Of a stretch of DNA of 9,173 nt, positions 1 through 5,444 are shown in pieces (position 1 is the first letter of the stretch; every line of letters begins with the position of its first letter). The translations under genes and the position numbers were made by a program. The stretch comes from JAMCZC01 sp964364925 (GTDB lineage: Bacteria; Patescibacteriota; Microgenomatia; Levybacterales; UBA12049). The stretch lies in the NCBI GenBank assembly GCA_964364925.1, contig CAYIOB010000029.1:1-9173 (forward strand). The letters run 5' to 3'. A model generated the notes under the pieces. That model was not told the origin of the DNA and made no database searches. It was given only the letters and a program-made list of their open reading frames with translations.

Positions 1-359
1 GCGGACACGGCGGTCAGAATGTTAACAAAGTTTCAACTGCGGTAAGATTAAAGCATAAGCCGTCAGGCATTATTGTTACTGCCCAAACACAGCGTTATCA
101 AGGCCAGAACCGTGAATATGCGCTGAAAATACTAAAAGCCAAGCTTTGGGTCCTACAGGAAGAAGAGCGTAAAAAACAGGAACAGCAATTAAAAGGCGGA
201 TATAAAACTCCGGGCTGGGGAAATCAGATAAGGTCTTACGTTTTGCATCCCTACAAAATGGTAAAAGATTTGCGCACGGGCTTTGAAACTTCAAATGCCG
301 ACGCGGTGCTTGATGGGGATATAGACGGATTTATAGACGAAGAGCTCAGAAAATTATAA
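1..359 (+). CDS. prfB: Peptide chain release factor 2 (RF2), 3' end only
   Basis: RF2 reads UAA and UGA in the ribosomal A site and triggers hydrolysis of peptidyl-tRNA. Only the last 118 codons are in the window; the reading frame starts at base 3. The first residues, GHGGQNVNKVST, contain the universal GGQ motif of class I release factors, whose Gln is at the peptidyl-transferase centre. Further on, the segment WGNQIRSYVLHPYKMVKDLR and the tail ETSNADAVLDGDIDGFID match the RF2 rather than the RF1 C-terminus. The anticodon-like SPF motif and the programmed frameshift site found in many prfB genes lie upstream and cannot be judged. The gene is followed after 72 nt by a small membrane-protein gene and then ftsE-ftsX; prfB next to ftsEX is a common bacterial order. 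No terminator is visible after it, so read-through into the ftsEX genes is likely. Confidence 0.95.
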   Translation, partial: GHGGQNVNKVSTAVRLKHKPSGIIVTAQTQRYQGQNREYALKILKAKLWVLQEEERKKQEQQLKGGYKTPGWGNQIRSYVLHPYKMVKDLRTGFETSNADAVLDGDIDGFIDEELRKL

Positions 360-412
360 AATTGAGAGCGTTTAGGGTTGCCAAAAGCCGCAAAATATGT
401 TTTACTTAATAG

Positions 413-422
413 AGGAGGTGAT
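413..422 (+). promoter_or_regulatory. Full-length Shine-Dalgarno sequence
   Basis: AGGAGGTGAT is an uninterrupted 10-base complement of the usual 16S rRNA 3' end. It ends 9 nt before the ATG at 432, which is why that ATG is preferred over the in-frame TTG at 378. It is by far the strongest ribosome-binding site in the window; most neighbouring genes have weak or no SD sites. Confidence 0.85.
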
Positions 423-431
423 ATCAAAATA

Positions 432-902
432 ATGGAAGAAAATAAAGAAGATACGAAAAACGAATCATTAGTCCACGATTTTAACCCAACAAGAAGTAAA
501 TTTGCTTTCTCGCCGAAAATTGCTCTTGTTTTTGTAGTTATTGCTTTACTGGGATTAGGCAGTGGCTATGTGCTTTCAACAAATTCAACTATTGTCGGCA
601 AAACAACAAGCATTGGGGGAATTTCGAACTCATCGTCTGTTTCTAAAGGAACAATAGTTGGCTCTAATGACACGAAGACATTTAAAGATACGGCGCAAGG
701 AATTTTAAAACAAGGCGGTATTGATGGGGAGGGCGCGTTCCATCTTGAAAGACCGGGTGGCCTCAGTCAAAATGTATACCTCACTTCTTCTACTATTGAT
801 TTATCTAAATTTATTGACAAAAAAATAAAAGTTTGGGGACAAACCCAAAAAGCCCAGCGTGCCGGCTGGCTTATGGATGCAGGAAGAATCGAGGTATTGT
901 GA
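432..902 (+). CDS. Small single-pass membrane protein with a C-terminal extracytoplasmic domain, unknown function
   Basis: The product is 156 residues. It has a charged cytoplasmic N-terminus (residues 1-26, rich in Glu/Lys/Asn), one hydrophobic helix (about 28-47, KIALVFVVIALLGLGSGYVL), a Ser/Thr/Gly-rich linker (about 48-85) and a compact C-terminal region (about 95-156). In that region the phrases LSKFIDKKIKVWGQTQ and AGWLMDAGRIEVL look like the beta strands of a small OB-like barrel, as in proteins where a chain forms 'a property of a given value'. This is a fold guess only. The start is set by the perfect SD at 413-422. The stop overlaps the ftsE GTG by 4 nt, so the two are translationally coupled. 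Position between prfB and ftsE suggests a role at the envelope near FtsEX, but nothing in the sequence proves it. Confidence 0.8.
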   Translation: MEENKEDTKNESLVHDFNPTRSKFAFSPKIALVFVVIALLGLGSGYVLSTNSTIVGKTTSIGGISNSSSVSKGTIVGSNDTKTFKDTAQGILKQGGIDGEGAFHLERPGGLSQNVYLTSSTIDLSKFIDKKIKVWGQTQKAQRAGWLMDAGRIEVL

Positions 903-1675
903 TAAAACTTGATAAGGTCTCAAAAAAATTCGGAACAGGAGTTTTTGGTCTTTCCGATATTACTCTTTCTGTGGAAAACGGAGAGTTTGTTTTTCTGGTT
1001 GGGCCAACGGGATCTGGTAAAACAACTATTTTTAGACTTTTAATACGCGATGTATTGCCTACGGAGGGAAGTATAATTATAAATGATTGGGATATTGTTA
1101 AGCTTTCTAAACACAAAATCCCTCATTTGAGGAAAAAAGTCGGAGTTGTGTTTCAAGACTTAAAGTTGTTATTCGATAGGACAATTTTTGAAAACATCAG
1201 TTTGCCGCTTGAGGTATCGGGAATAAACCCGAACGAAGCCAGAAAAAGAGCGGAAGAAGTGTTAACCCAGGTTGGTCTTTTATCTCATAAAGATAAATTT
1301 CCTATTCAGTTGTCAGGAGGAGAATTGCAAAGAACCGCAATTGCACGTGCTTTGGTTTTGTCTCCGGAAATTCTTTTGGCAGATGAACCTACAGGTAATC
1401 TTGATTCCGCAACGAGCTGGGAAATAGTTAAGCTCTTGTCCGATATTAACGAAAAAGGCACAACTGTTATAATGGCTACTCATAATGCGGATATTGTTAA
1501 AAGTCTCTCAAAAAGAATTATAGAGCTTGAAAAGGGTAAGCTAGTAAGAGATGATAGGAAAAAGAAAGAAAATAAGGAAAATGAAAAGCCCGCCCGCCTC
1601 GCAAGCCCGCCCGCCAGCCAAGAAGAGCGAGGTGGCCTGGGCGAGAGTGTTGCGGGCAGGGAGAAAAAAGCATGA
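899..1675 (+). CDS. ftsE: Cell-division ATP-binding protein FtsE
   Basis: FtsE is the cytoplasmic ATPase of the FtsEX complex, which uses ATP to drive FtsX and so activate peptidoglycan hydrolases at the division site. The 258-residue product shows a full ABC set: Walker A GPTGSGKTT (35-43), Q-loop Gln86, signature LSGGE (138-142), Walker B ILLADE (158-163), D-loop and switch His195. The phrases DEPTGNLD and MATHN are typical of the FtsE/LolD group. The start is GTG 899, whose protein begins MIKLDKVSKKFG like other FtsE; the frame is open further upstream, but that part only overlaps the previous gene. The last 40 or so residues (from about 218) are a charged, Pro/Ala-rich tail beyond the usual 220-230 residue length. 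Residues 231-254 of it are encoded by a GC-rich repeat element. The stop overlaps the ftsX start as ATGA. Confidence 0.95.
   Translation: MIKLDKVSKKFGTGVFGLSDITLSVENGEFVFLVGPTGSGKTTIFRLLIRDVLPTEGSIIINDWDIVKLSKHKIPHLRKKVGVVFQDLKLLFDRTIFENISLPLEVSGINPNEARKRAEEVLTQVGLLSHKDKFPIQLSGGELQRTAIARALVLSPEILLADEPTGNLDSATSWEIVKLLSDINEKGTTVIMATHNADIVKSLSKRIIELEKGKLVRDDRKKKENKENEKPARLASPPASQEERGGLGESVAGREKKA
1588..1661. repeat. GC-rich repeat element inside the 3' end of ftsE
   Basis: In this 74-base stretch 56 bases are G or C, in sharp contrast with the AT-rich flanks. It opens with two 17-bp tandem units (1588-1604 and 1605-1621) that agree at 14 of 17 positions and share GCCCGCCCGCC exactly. Two nested inverted repeats follow: outer GCCCGC (1588-1593) with GCGGGC (1652-1657), and inner CCGCCTCGC (1594-1602) with GCGAGGTGG (1627-1635, one G-U pair). 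The element stays open in the ftsE frame. Its right end, AGGGAG (1658-1663), lies 8 nt before the ftsX ATG and looks like the ftsX ribosome-binding site. Confidence 0.7.
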
Positions 1676-2538
1676 AACATATTAAAACAACCTGGACAAA
1701 CATCAGAAGATCTCCTTACCAAGCTTTTGCGGCTATTTTAATAATGATGCTTACCTTTTTAGTGGTATCGTTTTTCACTTTTTTAATAGGCGGCTCATCA
1801 AAAATTGTTAATTATTTCGAATCAAAACCCCAAGTTACGGCGTTTTTCAAAAATGAAGCAAAACAAAGTGATATAAACGCGCTTGAAAACACTTTGCAAT
1901 CAACCGGCAAAATAGCGTCTGTTAAATATGTTTCAAAAGACGAAGCGCTAAAAATTTACAGGGAGCAGAATAAAAATGATCCGCTTCTTTTGGATTTAGT
2001 TACAGCAGACATTTTACCGGCATCTTTAGAGATATCCTCGCTTAAAATAGAGGATTTATCAAGTATTTCCGATACGCTTAAGAATTCACCGATTATTCAG
2101 GAAGTTGTGTTTCAAAAAGATGTTGTTTCCACTCTTACTGCCTGGACCAGCGCCTTAAGAAAAATAGGCTTTGCTTTAATTGTTCTCCTGTCTCTTGTTT
2201 CAATTTTTATTATGGTAACAATTATCGGAATTAAGATTTCTCAAAAAAAAGAGGATATAGAGATTATGAAGCTTATTGGGGCAACAAATTGGTATATCCG
2301 CTGGCCGTTTATTTTTGAAGGCATGTTTTACGGGGTAATTGGGGCCTTTTTAGGATGGCTTATTTCCTCACTAACCTTGTGGTATGCAACACCATTTTTA
2401 TCGTCATTTTTAAGAGGGATTCCGGTTCTTCCGGTATCGCCTATTGTGCTGTTTGAACTTTTGGCAATTGAATTGGTATTGGCGGCAATGCTGGGAGCGT
2501 TTTCCAGTTTCCTGGCTGTTTTAAGGTATTTAAAATAG
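1672..2538 (+). CDS. ftsX: Cell-division protein FtsX (permease-like)
   Basis: FtsX is the membrane half of FtsEX. Its extracytoplasmic domain binds coiled-coil peptidoglycan hydrolases and relays ATP-driven movement from FtsE. The product is 288 residues, close to the family norm. It has a short cytoplasmic N-terminus (WTNIRRSPYQAF), TM1 at about 18-42, an extracytoplasmic domain at about 45-160 with the usual mixed alpha/beta FtsX_ECD look (ending in SPIIQEVVFQKDVV), and three more hydrophobic helices at about 165-188, 213-237 and 255-285. The cytoplasmic loop SQKKEDIEIMKLIGATNWYI is the family's conserved segment after TM2, thought to contact FtsE. The start overlaps the ftsE stop by 4 nt. 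The next gene encodes the probable hydrolase partner. Confidence 0.94.
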   Translation: MKHIKTTWTNIRRSPYQAFAAILIMMLTFLVVSFFTFLIGGSSKIVNYFESKPQVTAFFKNEAKQSDINALENTLQSTGKIASVKYVSKDEALKIYREQNKNDPLLLDLVTADILPASLEISSLKIEDLSSISDTLKNSPIIQEVVFQKDVVSTLTAWTSALRKIGFALIVLLSLVSIFIMVTIIGIKISQKKEDIEIMKLIGATNWYIRWPFIFEGMFYGVIGAFLGWLISSLTLWYATPFLSSFLRGIPVLPVSPIVLFELLAIELVLAAMLGAFSSFLAVLRYLK

Positions 2539-2578
2539 GTTTTATTAATTTAAAATGTTATGGAATATGGGTTTAGTA

Positions 2579-3799
2579 ATGAAAAAAATAGGAATATTTG
2601 TCATTTTTCTTTTAGTAATCCTTTTTAGTTCTTCTTTTGACAGAAATATTGCTTATTCTCAAACTGATTCCCCAACGCCTTCTCCAAGCTCAGCTCCGGA
2701 CACTCAGGCATTATTAAATAAGATAAATGATCTTCAAAGCAAGATTTCGGATTTGAAAAGTCAAGCAAAAACTTTATCTTCTCAAATTGCCGTAATGGAC
2801 AATCAGATAAAGCTGACGGAATATAGAATTGAAGCAACGCAAGAGCAAATCACGAGTTTAATTCTGGATATTGATACCGCAACCAAAAAAATATCAGGTT
2901 TGGAAAAGTCTTTAAATAACCTGGTAGAAGTTTTAGCAAACAGAATCGTTGCAACTTACGAGATCGGAACCATTCAGCCTTTTCAAATATTATTGACTTC
3001 AAATAATGCCTCTGATTTTTTTAAAAGATTAAACTATCTTAAAATCGCTCAGGCGCATGATAAAAAGCTCGTTTACGACACACAACAGGCAAAAGTTGAT
3101 TACGCTAACCAAAAAGTTATTTTTGAGGAGCAAAAGAAAAAAGTAGAAGCTTTAAAAAAGCAATTGGAAGCTTATACTGCCCAACTTGATGCAGAAAAAA
3201 AAGATAAAGCGAATTTATTGGCAGTTACCAAGAATTCGGAAAGCGAATATCAGAAAAGACTAGCAGATGCATTAAGAGAATTACAGCAAATTCAGAAAGC
3301 AGCAAAGCTTTTAATTTCCACCGAACCACGGAAAGTATCAAGGGGAGAGGTAATTGGCTACATGGGGAATACAGGTTATTCTTTTGGCGCCCATCTTCAT
3401 TTTGGGGTTTATAATATTTCCTCACTTGAACAATATAACTATTATTCAAATTTTGATAATCCTGCGGGAATATTAACGGCAGAAAATGTAGTTTGGGATA
3501 CTGGATGTGGTGGAGATCCTAATGGATCAACAAGTACAGGAAACGGTTCGTTTCCTTGGCCAATGTCTACTGGCGGACTTAAAATAAGTCAAGGCTTTGG
3601 ACAAACTTGTTACAGTAGCGTTTACTATAGAGGTAATCCTCATCCCGCATTTGACATGTATAATAATTCAGATATTGCTGTGAGATCAGTGGAGGAAGGC
3701 CAAGGATATTTTTGTCGAAATTGTACAGGAGACGGTGCAAACGGGGTTTTTGTATTTCATCCAAACGGGAAGATGAGTCTTTATTGGCATTTACAGTAA
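2579..3799 (+). CDS. Secreted coiled-coil murein hydrolase with circularly permuted M23 (LytM) domain
   Basis: This is probably the peptidoglycan hydrolase controlled by FtsEX, analogous to EnvC, PcsB or CwlO in layout. From ATG 2579 the product is 406 residues: a signal peptide (MKKIGIFVIFLLVILF, then a polar stretch to about residue 28), a Pro/Ser linker, and long coiled coils (about 42-125 and 160-250, with heptad-like Leu/Ile in Gln/Lys/Glu-rich sequence). The Zn-peptidase motifs come in swapped order. GEVIGYMGNTGYSFGAHLHF (His272 and His274) normally ends an M23 domain. It is followed by a Gly/Ser linker, then WPMSTGGLKISQGFG, HPAFD (His355, Asp359) and finally LYWHLQ (His404), where the protein stops. 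All usual metal ligands and the catalytic His are present. ATGs at 2555 and 2567 are possible but give a poorer signal peptide; no start has a good SD. Assignment to M23 is firm, and the hydrolase role is inferred from context. Confidence 0.88.
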   Translation: MKKIGIFVIFLLVILFSSSFDRNIAYSQTDSPTPSPSSAPDTQALLNKINDLQSKISDLKSQAKTLSSQIAVMDNQIKLTEYRIEATQEQITSLILDIDTATKKISGLEKSLNNLVEVLANRIVATYEIGTIQPFQILLTSNNASDFFKRLNYLKIAQAHDKKLVYDTQQAKVDYANQKVIFEEQKKKVEALKKQLEAYTAQLDAEKKDKANLLAVTKNSESEYQKRLADALRELQQIQKAAKLLISTEPRKVSRGEVIGYMGNTGYSFGAHLHFGVYNISSLEQYNYYSNFDNPAGILTAENVVWDTGCGGDPNGSTSTGNGSFPWPMSTGGLKISQGFGQTCYSSVYYRGNPHPAFDMYNNSDIAVRSVEEGQGYFCRNCTGDGANGVFVFHPNGKMSLYWHLQ

Positions 3800-3865
3800 A
3801 AGTATAGTCATTGATATCTAATAAAATTTTAAATTTCTAGAGAATTTATATTGATTTATTTAATG

Positions 3866-3905
3866 AAAGCAATACCTGTTCTAATTGCTTTTTTATTATT
3901 TTTAT
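3866..3905 (+). terminator. Probable intrinsic terminator of the prfB-ftsEX-hydrolase block
   Basis: AAAGCAAT (3866-3873) pairs perfectly with ATTGCTTT (3884-3891) around a 10-nt loop. A T-rich run follows at once (TTTTTT, then ATTATTTTTATTTT). The stem has only two G-C pairs, so it is weak, but its position 67 nt after the hydrolase stop and before a convergent gene fits termination of + strand transcripts. On the - strand the run after the stem is not U-rich enough to serve the convergent gene. Confidence 0.55.
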
Positions 3906-4014
3906 TTTGTTCTGCTAAAACGGAAGCTCCTGCGTCTAGATTTTGAGATAGAGCAATAAGTATCCATTTCTACATAATTATAATTCACATCTCATTTCGT
4001 ATTATACGCCTCGA

Positions 4015-4040
4015 TAATATTATTACAGTAAACTAGAATA
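4015..4040. repeat. Left arm of the inverted repeat flanking the regulator gene
   Basis: GTAAACTAGAATA at 4028-4040 is an exact reverse complement of 4480-4492. Extending outward to 4015, the arms agree at 21 of 26 positions. This arm lies 18 bp beyond the regulator's stop codon. Confidence 0.6.
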
Positions 4041-4058
4041 CAAGAAAAACACGTAGAT

Positions 4059-4469
4059 TTATCGCTTGACGTCTTTGCGTTTGAAGCCTGTATAAACTTT
4101 TTCTTTAAATACTTTCTTAGAGCCTCCGATGGATTTATGCTTTTTGCGCTGATATTCATTTTCAACCCTCTTTTTTCTTTGCTCAAGTAGCTTAAATCCT
4201 GCCTCATGCGTCTCAAGACTTCTTGCTACGGCCATTACCGTGTTATTGCCTACTTTCAATAAGCTAACTATTTCCTCTATAGTTAGGTTTGATTTTAAGA
4301 GGCCTGCTATTATAATTCTTCTTCCGACTCTAACTTTTTCATCTTGTGTTAAAATAGCGTTTATAATTTCCTCAACGTCGGAGCCATTATGTGCGGCAAG
4401 AAATGCATCTCGGAGGCTATTGATAGCCTCATAAATATCATCATTTTTTAAAAAATGGTATCTTCTCAT
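4059..4469 (-). CDS. TrpR/YerC-like helix-turn-helix regulator
   Basis: This is a probable DNA-binding transcriptional regulator of 136 residues from ATG 4469 (protein start MRRYHFLKNDD). The middle region has the layout of the TrpR/YerC-YecD superfamily: a helix ILTQDEKVRVGRRIIIAGLL followed by a helix-turn-helix, LTIEEIVSLLKVGNNTVMAVAR. The last 40 residues are a Lys/Arg-rich tail (EQRKKRVENEYQRKKHKS and onward), which could add non-specific DNA or RNA binding. The ATG at 4508 would add 13 residues, but it lies upstream of the start site expected from the promoter proposed at 4499-4528, so 4469 is preferred. Neither start has an SD. The gene runs against the blocks on both sides. Its effector and targets are unknown; the inverted-repeat arm over its promoter makes self-regulation an attractive guess. 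Confidence 0.85.
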   Translation of the reverse strand: MRRYHFLKNDDIYEAINSLRDAFLAAHNGSDVEEIINAILTQDEKVRVGRRIIIAGLLKSNLTIEEIVSLLKVGNNTVMAVARSLETHEAGFKLLEQRKKRVENEYQRKKHKSIGGSKKVFKEKVYTGFKRKDVKR

Positions 4470-4479
4470 AATATTGCCA

Positions 4480-4505
4480 TATTCTAGTTTACGATAATAT
4501 AATAA
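4480..4505. repeat. Right arm of the inverted repeat, over the regulator promoter
   Basis: TATTCTAGTTTAC at 4480-4492 is the exact reverse complement of 4028-4040, and the imperfect match extends to 4505. The arm covers the proposed -10 box and start point of the regulator gene, so it could be an operator as well as a flanking repeat. Confidence 0.6.
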
Positions 4506-4528
4506 CATCGTTGGATTATAATTGGCAA
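4499..4528 (-). promoter_or_regulatory. Candidate sigma-70 promoter of the regulator gene
   Basis: On the - strand, TTGCCA (4528-4523, 5/6 to consensus), an 18-nt spacer, then TATTAT (4504-4499, 5/6). Transcription would start near 4492, leaving a leader of about 23 nt before ATG 4469. A perfect TATAAT also occurs at 4520-4515, but without a matching -35. Confidence 0.45.
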
Positions 4529-4551
4529 GTTATTTAATTTTTTGCTAGACT
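4522..4551 (+). promoter_or_regulatory. Candidate sigma-70 promoter of the surface-protein/tsa block
   Basis: TTGGCA (4522-4527, 5/6 to consensus), an 18-nt spacer, then TAGACT (4546-4551, 4/6) preceded by TGC, an extended -10 element. The start would lie near 4558, about 20 nt before ATG 4578. The -35 box shares five of its six base pairs with the -35 of the divergent regulator promoter. Confidence 0.45.
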
Positions 4552-4577
4552 CGAAGATAGACATAGATATTATTCAA

Positions 4578-5444
4578 ATGCTCAGAAGAATCTGCCCTAT
4601 TTTATTGCTTCTTGTATTCATGTTCTTTCTTTTCCCAAACAAAGTTTTTGCTGCGGATATTCTTATAAATGAATTCATTCCGAATCCAGGAACAGGTAAT
4701 TCGGAATGGGTGGAATTTTATAATACAACAAACTCCACAGTAAACTTATCTGATTATTTTTTTGATGATGATACCAATTTTGATTCAGACTCCGGATCAT
4801 CAGCAAAGATATCGCTATCCGGACTTTTGCCTCCTTTGCAAACGTGTTTTTGGGAAATGTCGAGTTTTCTTAATAATAATGGTGATTCTCCAACTCTTTT
4901 TAAGATGGGAAGTAGTACGCCCTTAGATACTTATACTTATTCCAGTTCTTCTGCGGAGTTACTACCATATTATGTAAGAATACCGGATGGAGGAGAATGG
5001 AATCTTAATCAAACACCATCGAAATCCTCTAATAAGTGCATAGATTCTGCGCCTACGCCAACTCCAACCCCCACACCTACTCCGGCGCCGACAAAATCTC
5101 CAAGTCCCACCAAGACGCCAACTCCGACTAAATCTCCTACTCCCGCGTCGAACGCGGCTAACGTAACTCCGAAGCCCTCAACTCCCGCGCCGTCGATATC
5201 GATAGGTGGTGGGAGCTTAGATGAAGAAGTTTTGGGAGAAGCTTCGGAAAGTGCGAGTATGAGTGCGCTAAACAATCCTTCTGCTCCAAAAAATCCTGAA
5301 AGAAAAGAAATAGTGTTGTCTTCAAGGGAAAATAATATTGCAAAAATTTTAATCGCTTTAGGTTTTGTTTTTATTTTGGCTTGTGGTATATTGTTTTCCT
5401 GGCCCCATATTAGAAAAAAAATTAAGAAAGATGATGCCCGATAA
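4578..5444 (+). CDS. Lamin-tail-domain surface protein, membrane-anchored
   Basis: The product is 288 residues. It has a signal peptide (about 1-24, LRRICPILLLLVFMFFLFPN, with a KVFA-AD cleavage site), a lamin tail domain (about 25-150), a Pro/Thr/Ser linker (about 158-210), a polar stretch, and a C-terminal membrane helix (about 252-275) followed by a Lys/Arg stop-transfer tail. The domain call rests on ILINEFIPNPGTGNSEWVEFYNTT and on the later LSDYFFDDD and IPDGGEWN; ILINEFxPNPxGxDxxEWVELYN is the hallmark of bacterial LTDs, which are beta-sandwiches found on secreted proteins and nucleases. No catalytic domain is attached, so the protein is probably structural or adhesive. The in-frame TTG at 4542 would spoil the signal peptide. 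The 3' end overlaps tsaE by 14 nt. The DNA of the linker contains a hairpin that recurs in the CAP-protein gene. Confidence 0.85.
   Translation: MLRRICPILLLLVFMFFLFPNKVFAADILINEFIPNPGTGNSEWVEFYNTTNSTVNLSDYFFDDDTNFDSDSGSSAKISLSGLLPPLQTCFWEMSSFLNNNGDSPTLFKMGSSTPLDTYTYSSSSAELLPYYVRIPDGGEWNLNQTPSKSSNKCIDSAPTPTPTPTPTPAPTKSPSPTKTPTPTKSPTPASNAANVTPKPSTPAPSISIGGGSLDEEVLGEASESASMSALNNPSAPKNPERKEIVLSSRENNIAKILIALGFVFILACGILFSWPHIRKKIKKDDAR
5142..5170 (+). repeat. Linker hairpin element, copy 1
   Basis: CCGCGT (5143-5148) pairs perfectly with ACGCGG (5152-5157) around a 3-nt loop. The tail CTAACGTAACTCC follows (5158-5170). The same architecture recurs at 7494-7522 with a different but equally perfect stem and a tail matching at 12 of 13 positions. 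It is translated in the same frame in both genes. Confidence 0.55.

Larger units (their letters stand above)
3800..4058. other. Gap between convergent genes, no clear gene
   Basis: This 259-bp stretch separates the hydrolase gene (+) from the regulator gene (-). It holds the weak terminator and one arm of the inverted repeat that brackets the regulator. On the - strand a 37-codon stop-to-stop frame (3859-3969) has a protein-like composition but no start codon. On the + strand a 27-codon frame (3863-3946) is hydrophobic but overlaps the terminator. Neither is called as a gene. Confidence 0.5.

Noticed and set aside
76..294. - strand frame across prfB
   Set aside because: It overlaps entirely a clearly conserved RF2 C-terminus on the + strand.
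378..408. Promoter before the small membrane-protein gene (TTGCCA at 378, TACTTA near 403)
   Set aside because: The spacing is 19, the -10 is poor, and the start point would fall within the SD, leaving no usable leader.
378..431. Longer N-terminus for the small membrane protein, from TTG 378
   Set aside because: The perfect SD at 413-422 would lie inside the coding region, and it points to ATG 432.
833..898. Longer ftsE start inside the preceding gene
   Set aside because: The added residues do not resemble FtsE; the GTG at 899 gives the normal FtsE N-terminus and a usual 4-nt overlap.
3797..3900. Frameshift or premature stop explaining the hydrolase's early end
   Set aside because: None of the three frames after 3799 encodes the expected GNTG...HLHF part, and that part is already present upstream, so permutation fits better than truncation.
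3863..3946. 27-codon + strand frame MKAIPVLIAFLLFLFC..., lipoprotein-like
   Set aside because: It has no SD, coincides with the terminator stem and T-run that by themselves encode Leu/Phe, and the Cys context is not a proper lipobox.
3992..4216. 74-codon - strand frame overlapping the regulator's 3' end
   Set aside because: It is a shadow in another frame of the regulator gene, with no family features or start signal.
4515..4520. Perfect TATAAT on the - strand giving a leaderless regulator mRNA starting at ATG 4508
   Set aside because: There is no -35 at proper spacing (the sequence there is all A), and the added 13 residues look unlike the protein core. It is kept only as an alternative.
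5142..5170. Integron attC site, because of the GCTAAC core
   Set aside because: It lacks the paired RYYYAAC/GTTRRRY cores and the long imperfect stem of attC.
5009..5343. Gly/Val-rich - strand frames over the Pro/Thr linker
   Set aside because: They are antisense images of the CCN/ACN repeats in the lamin-tail gene.
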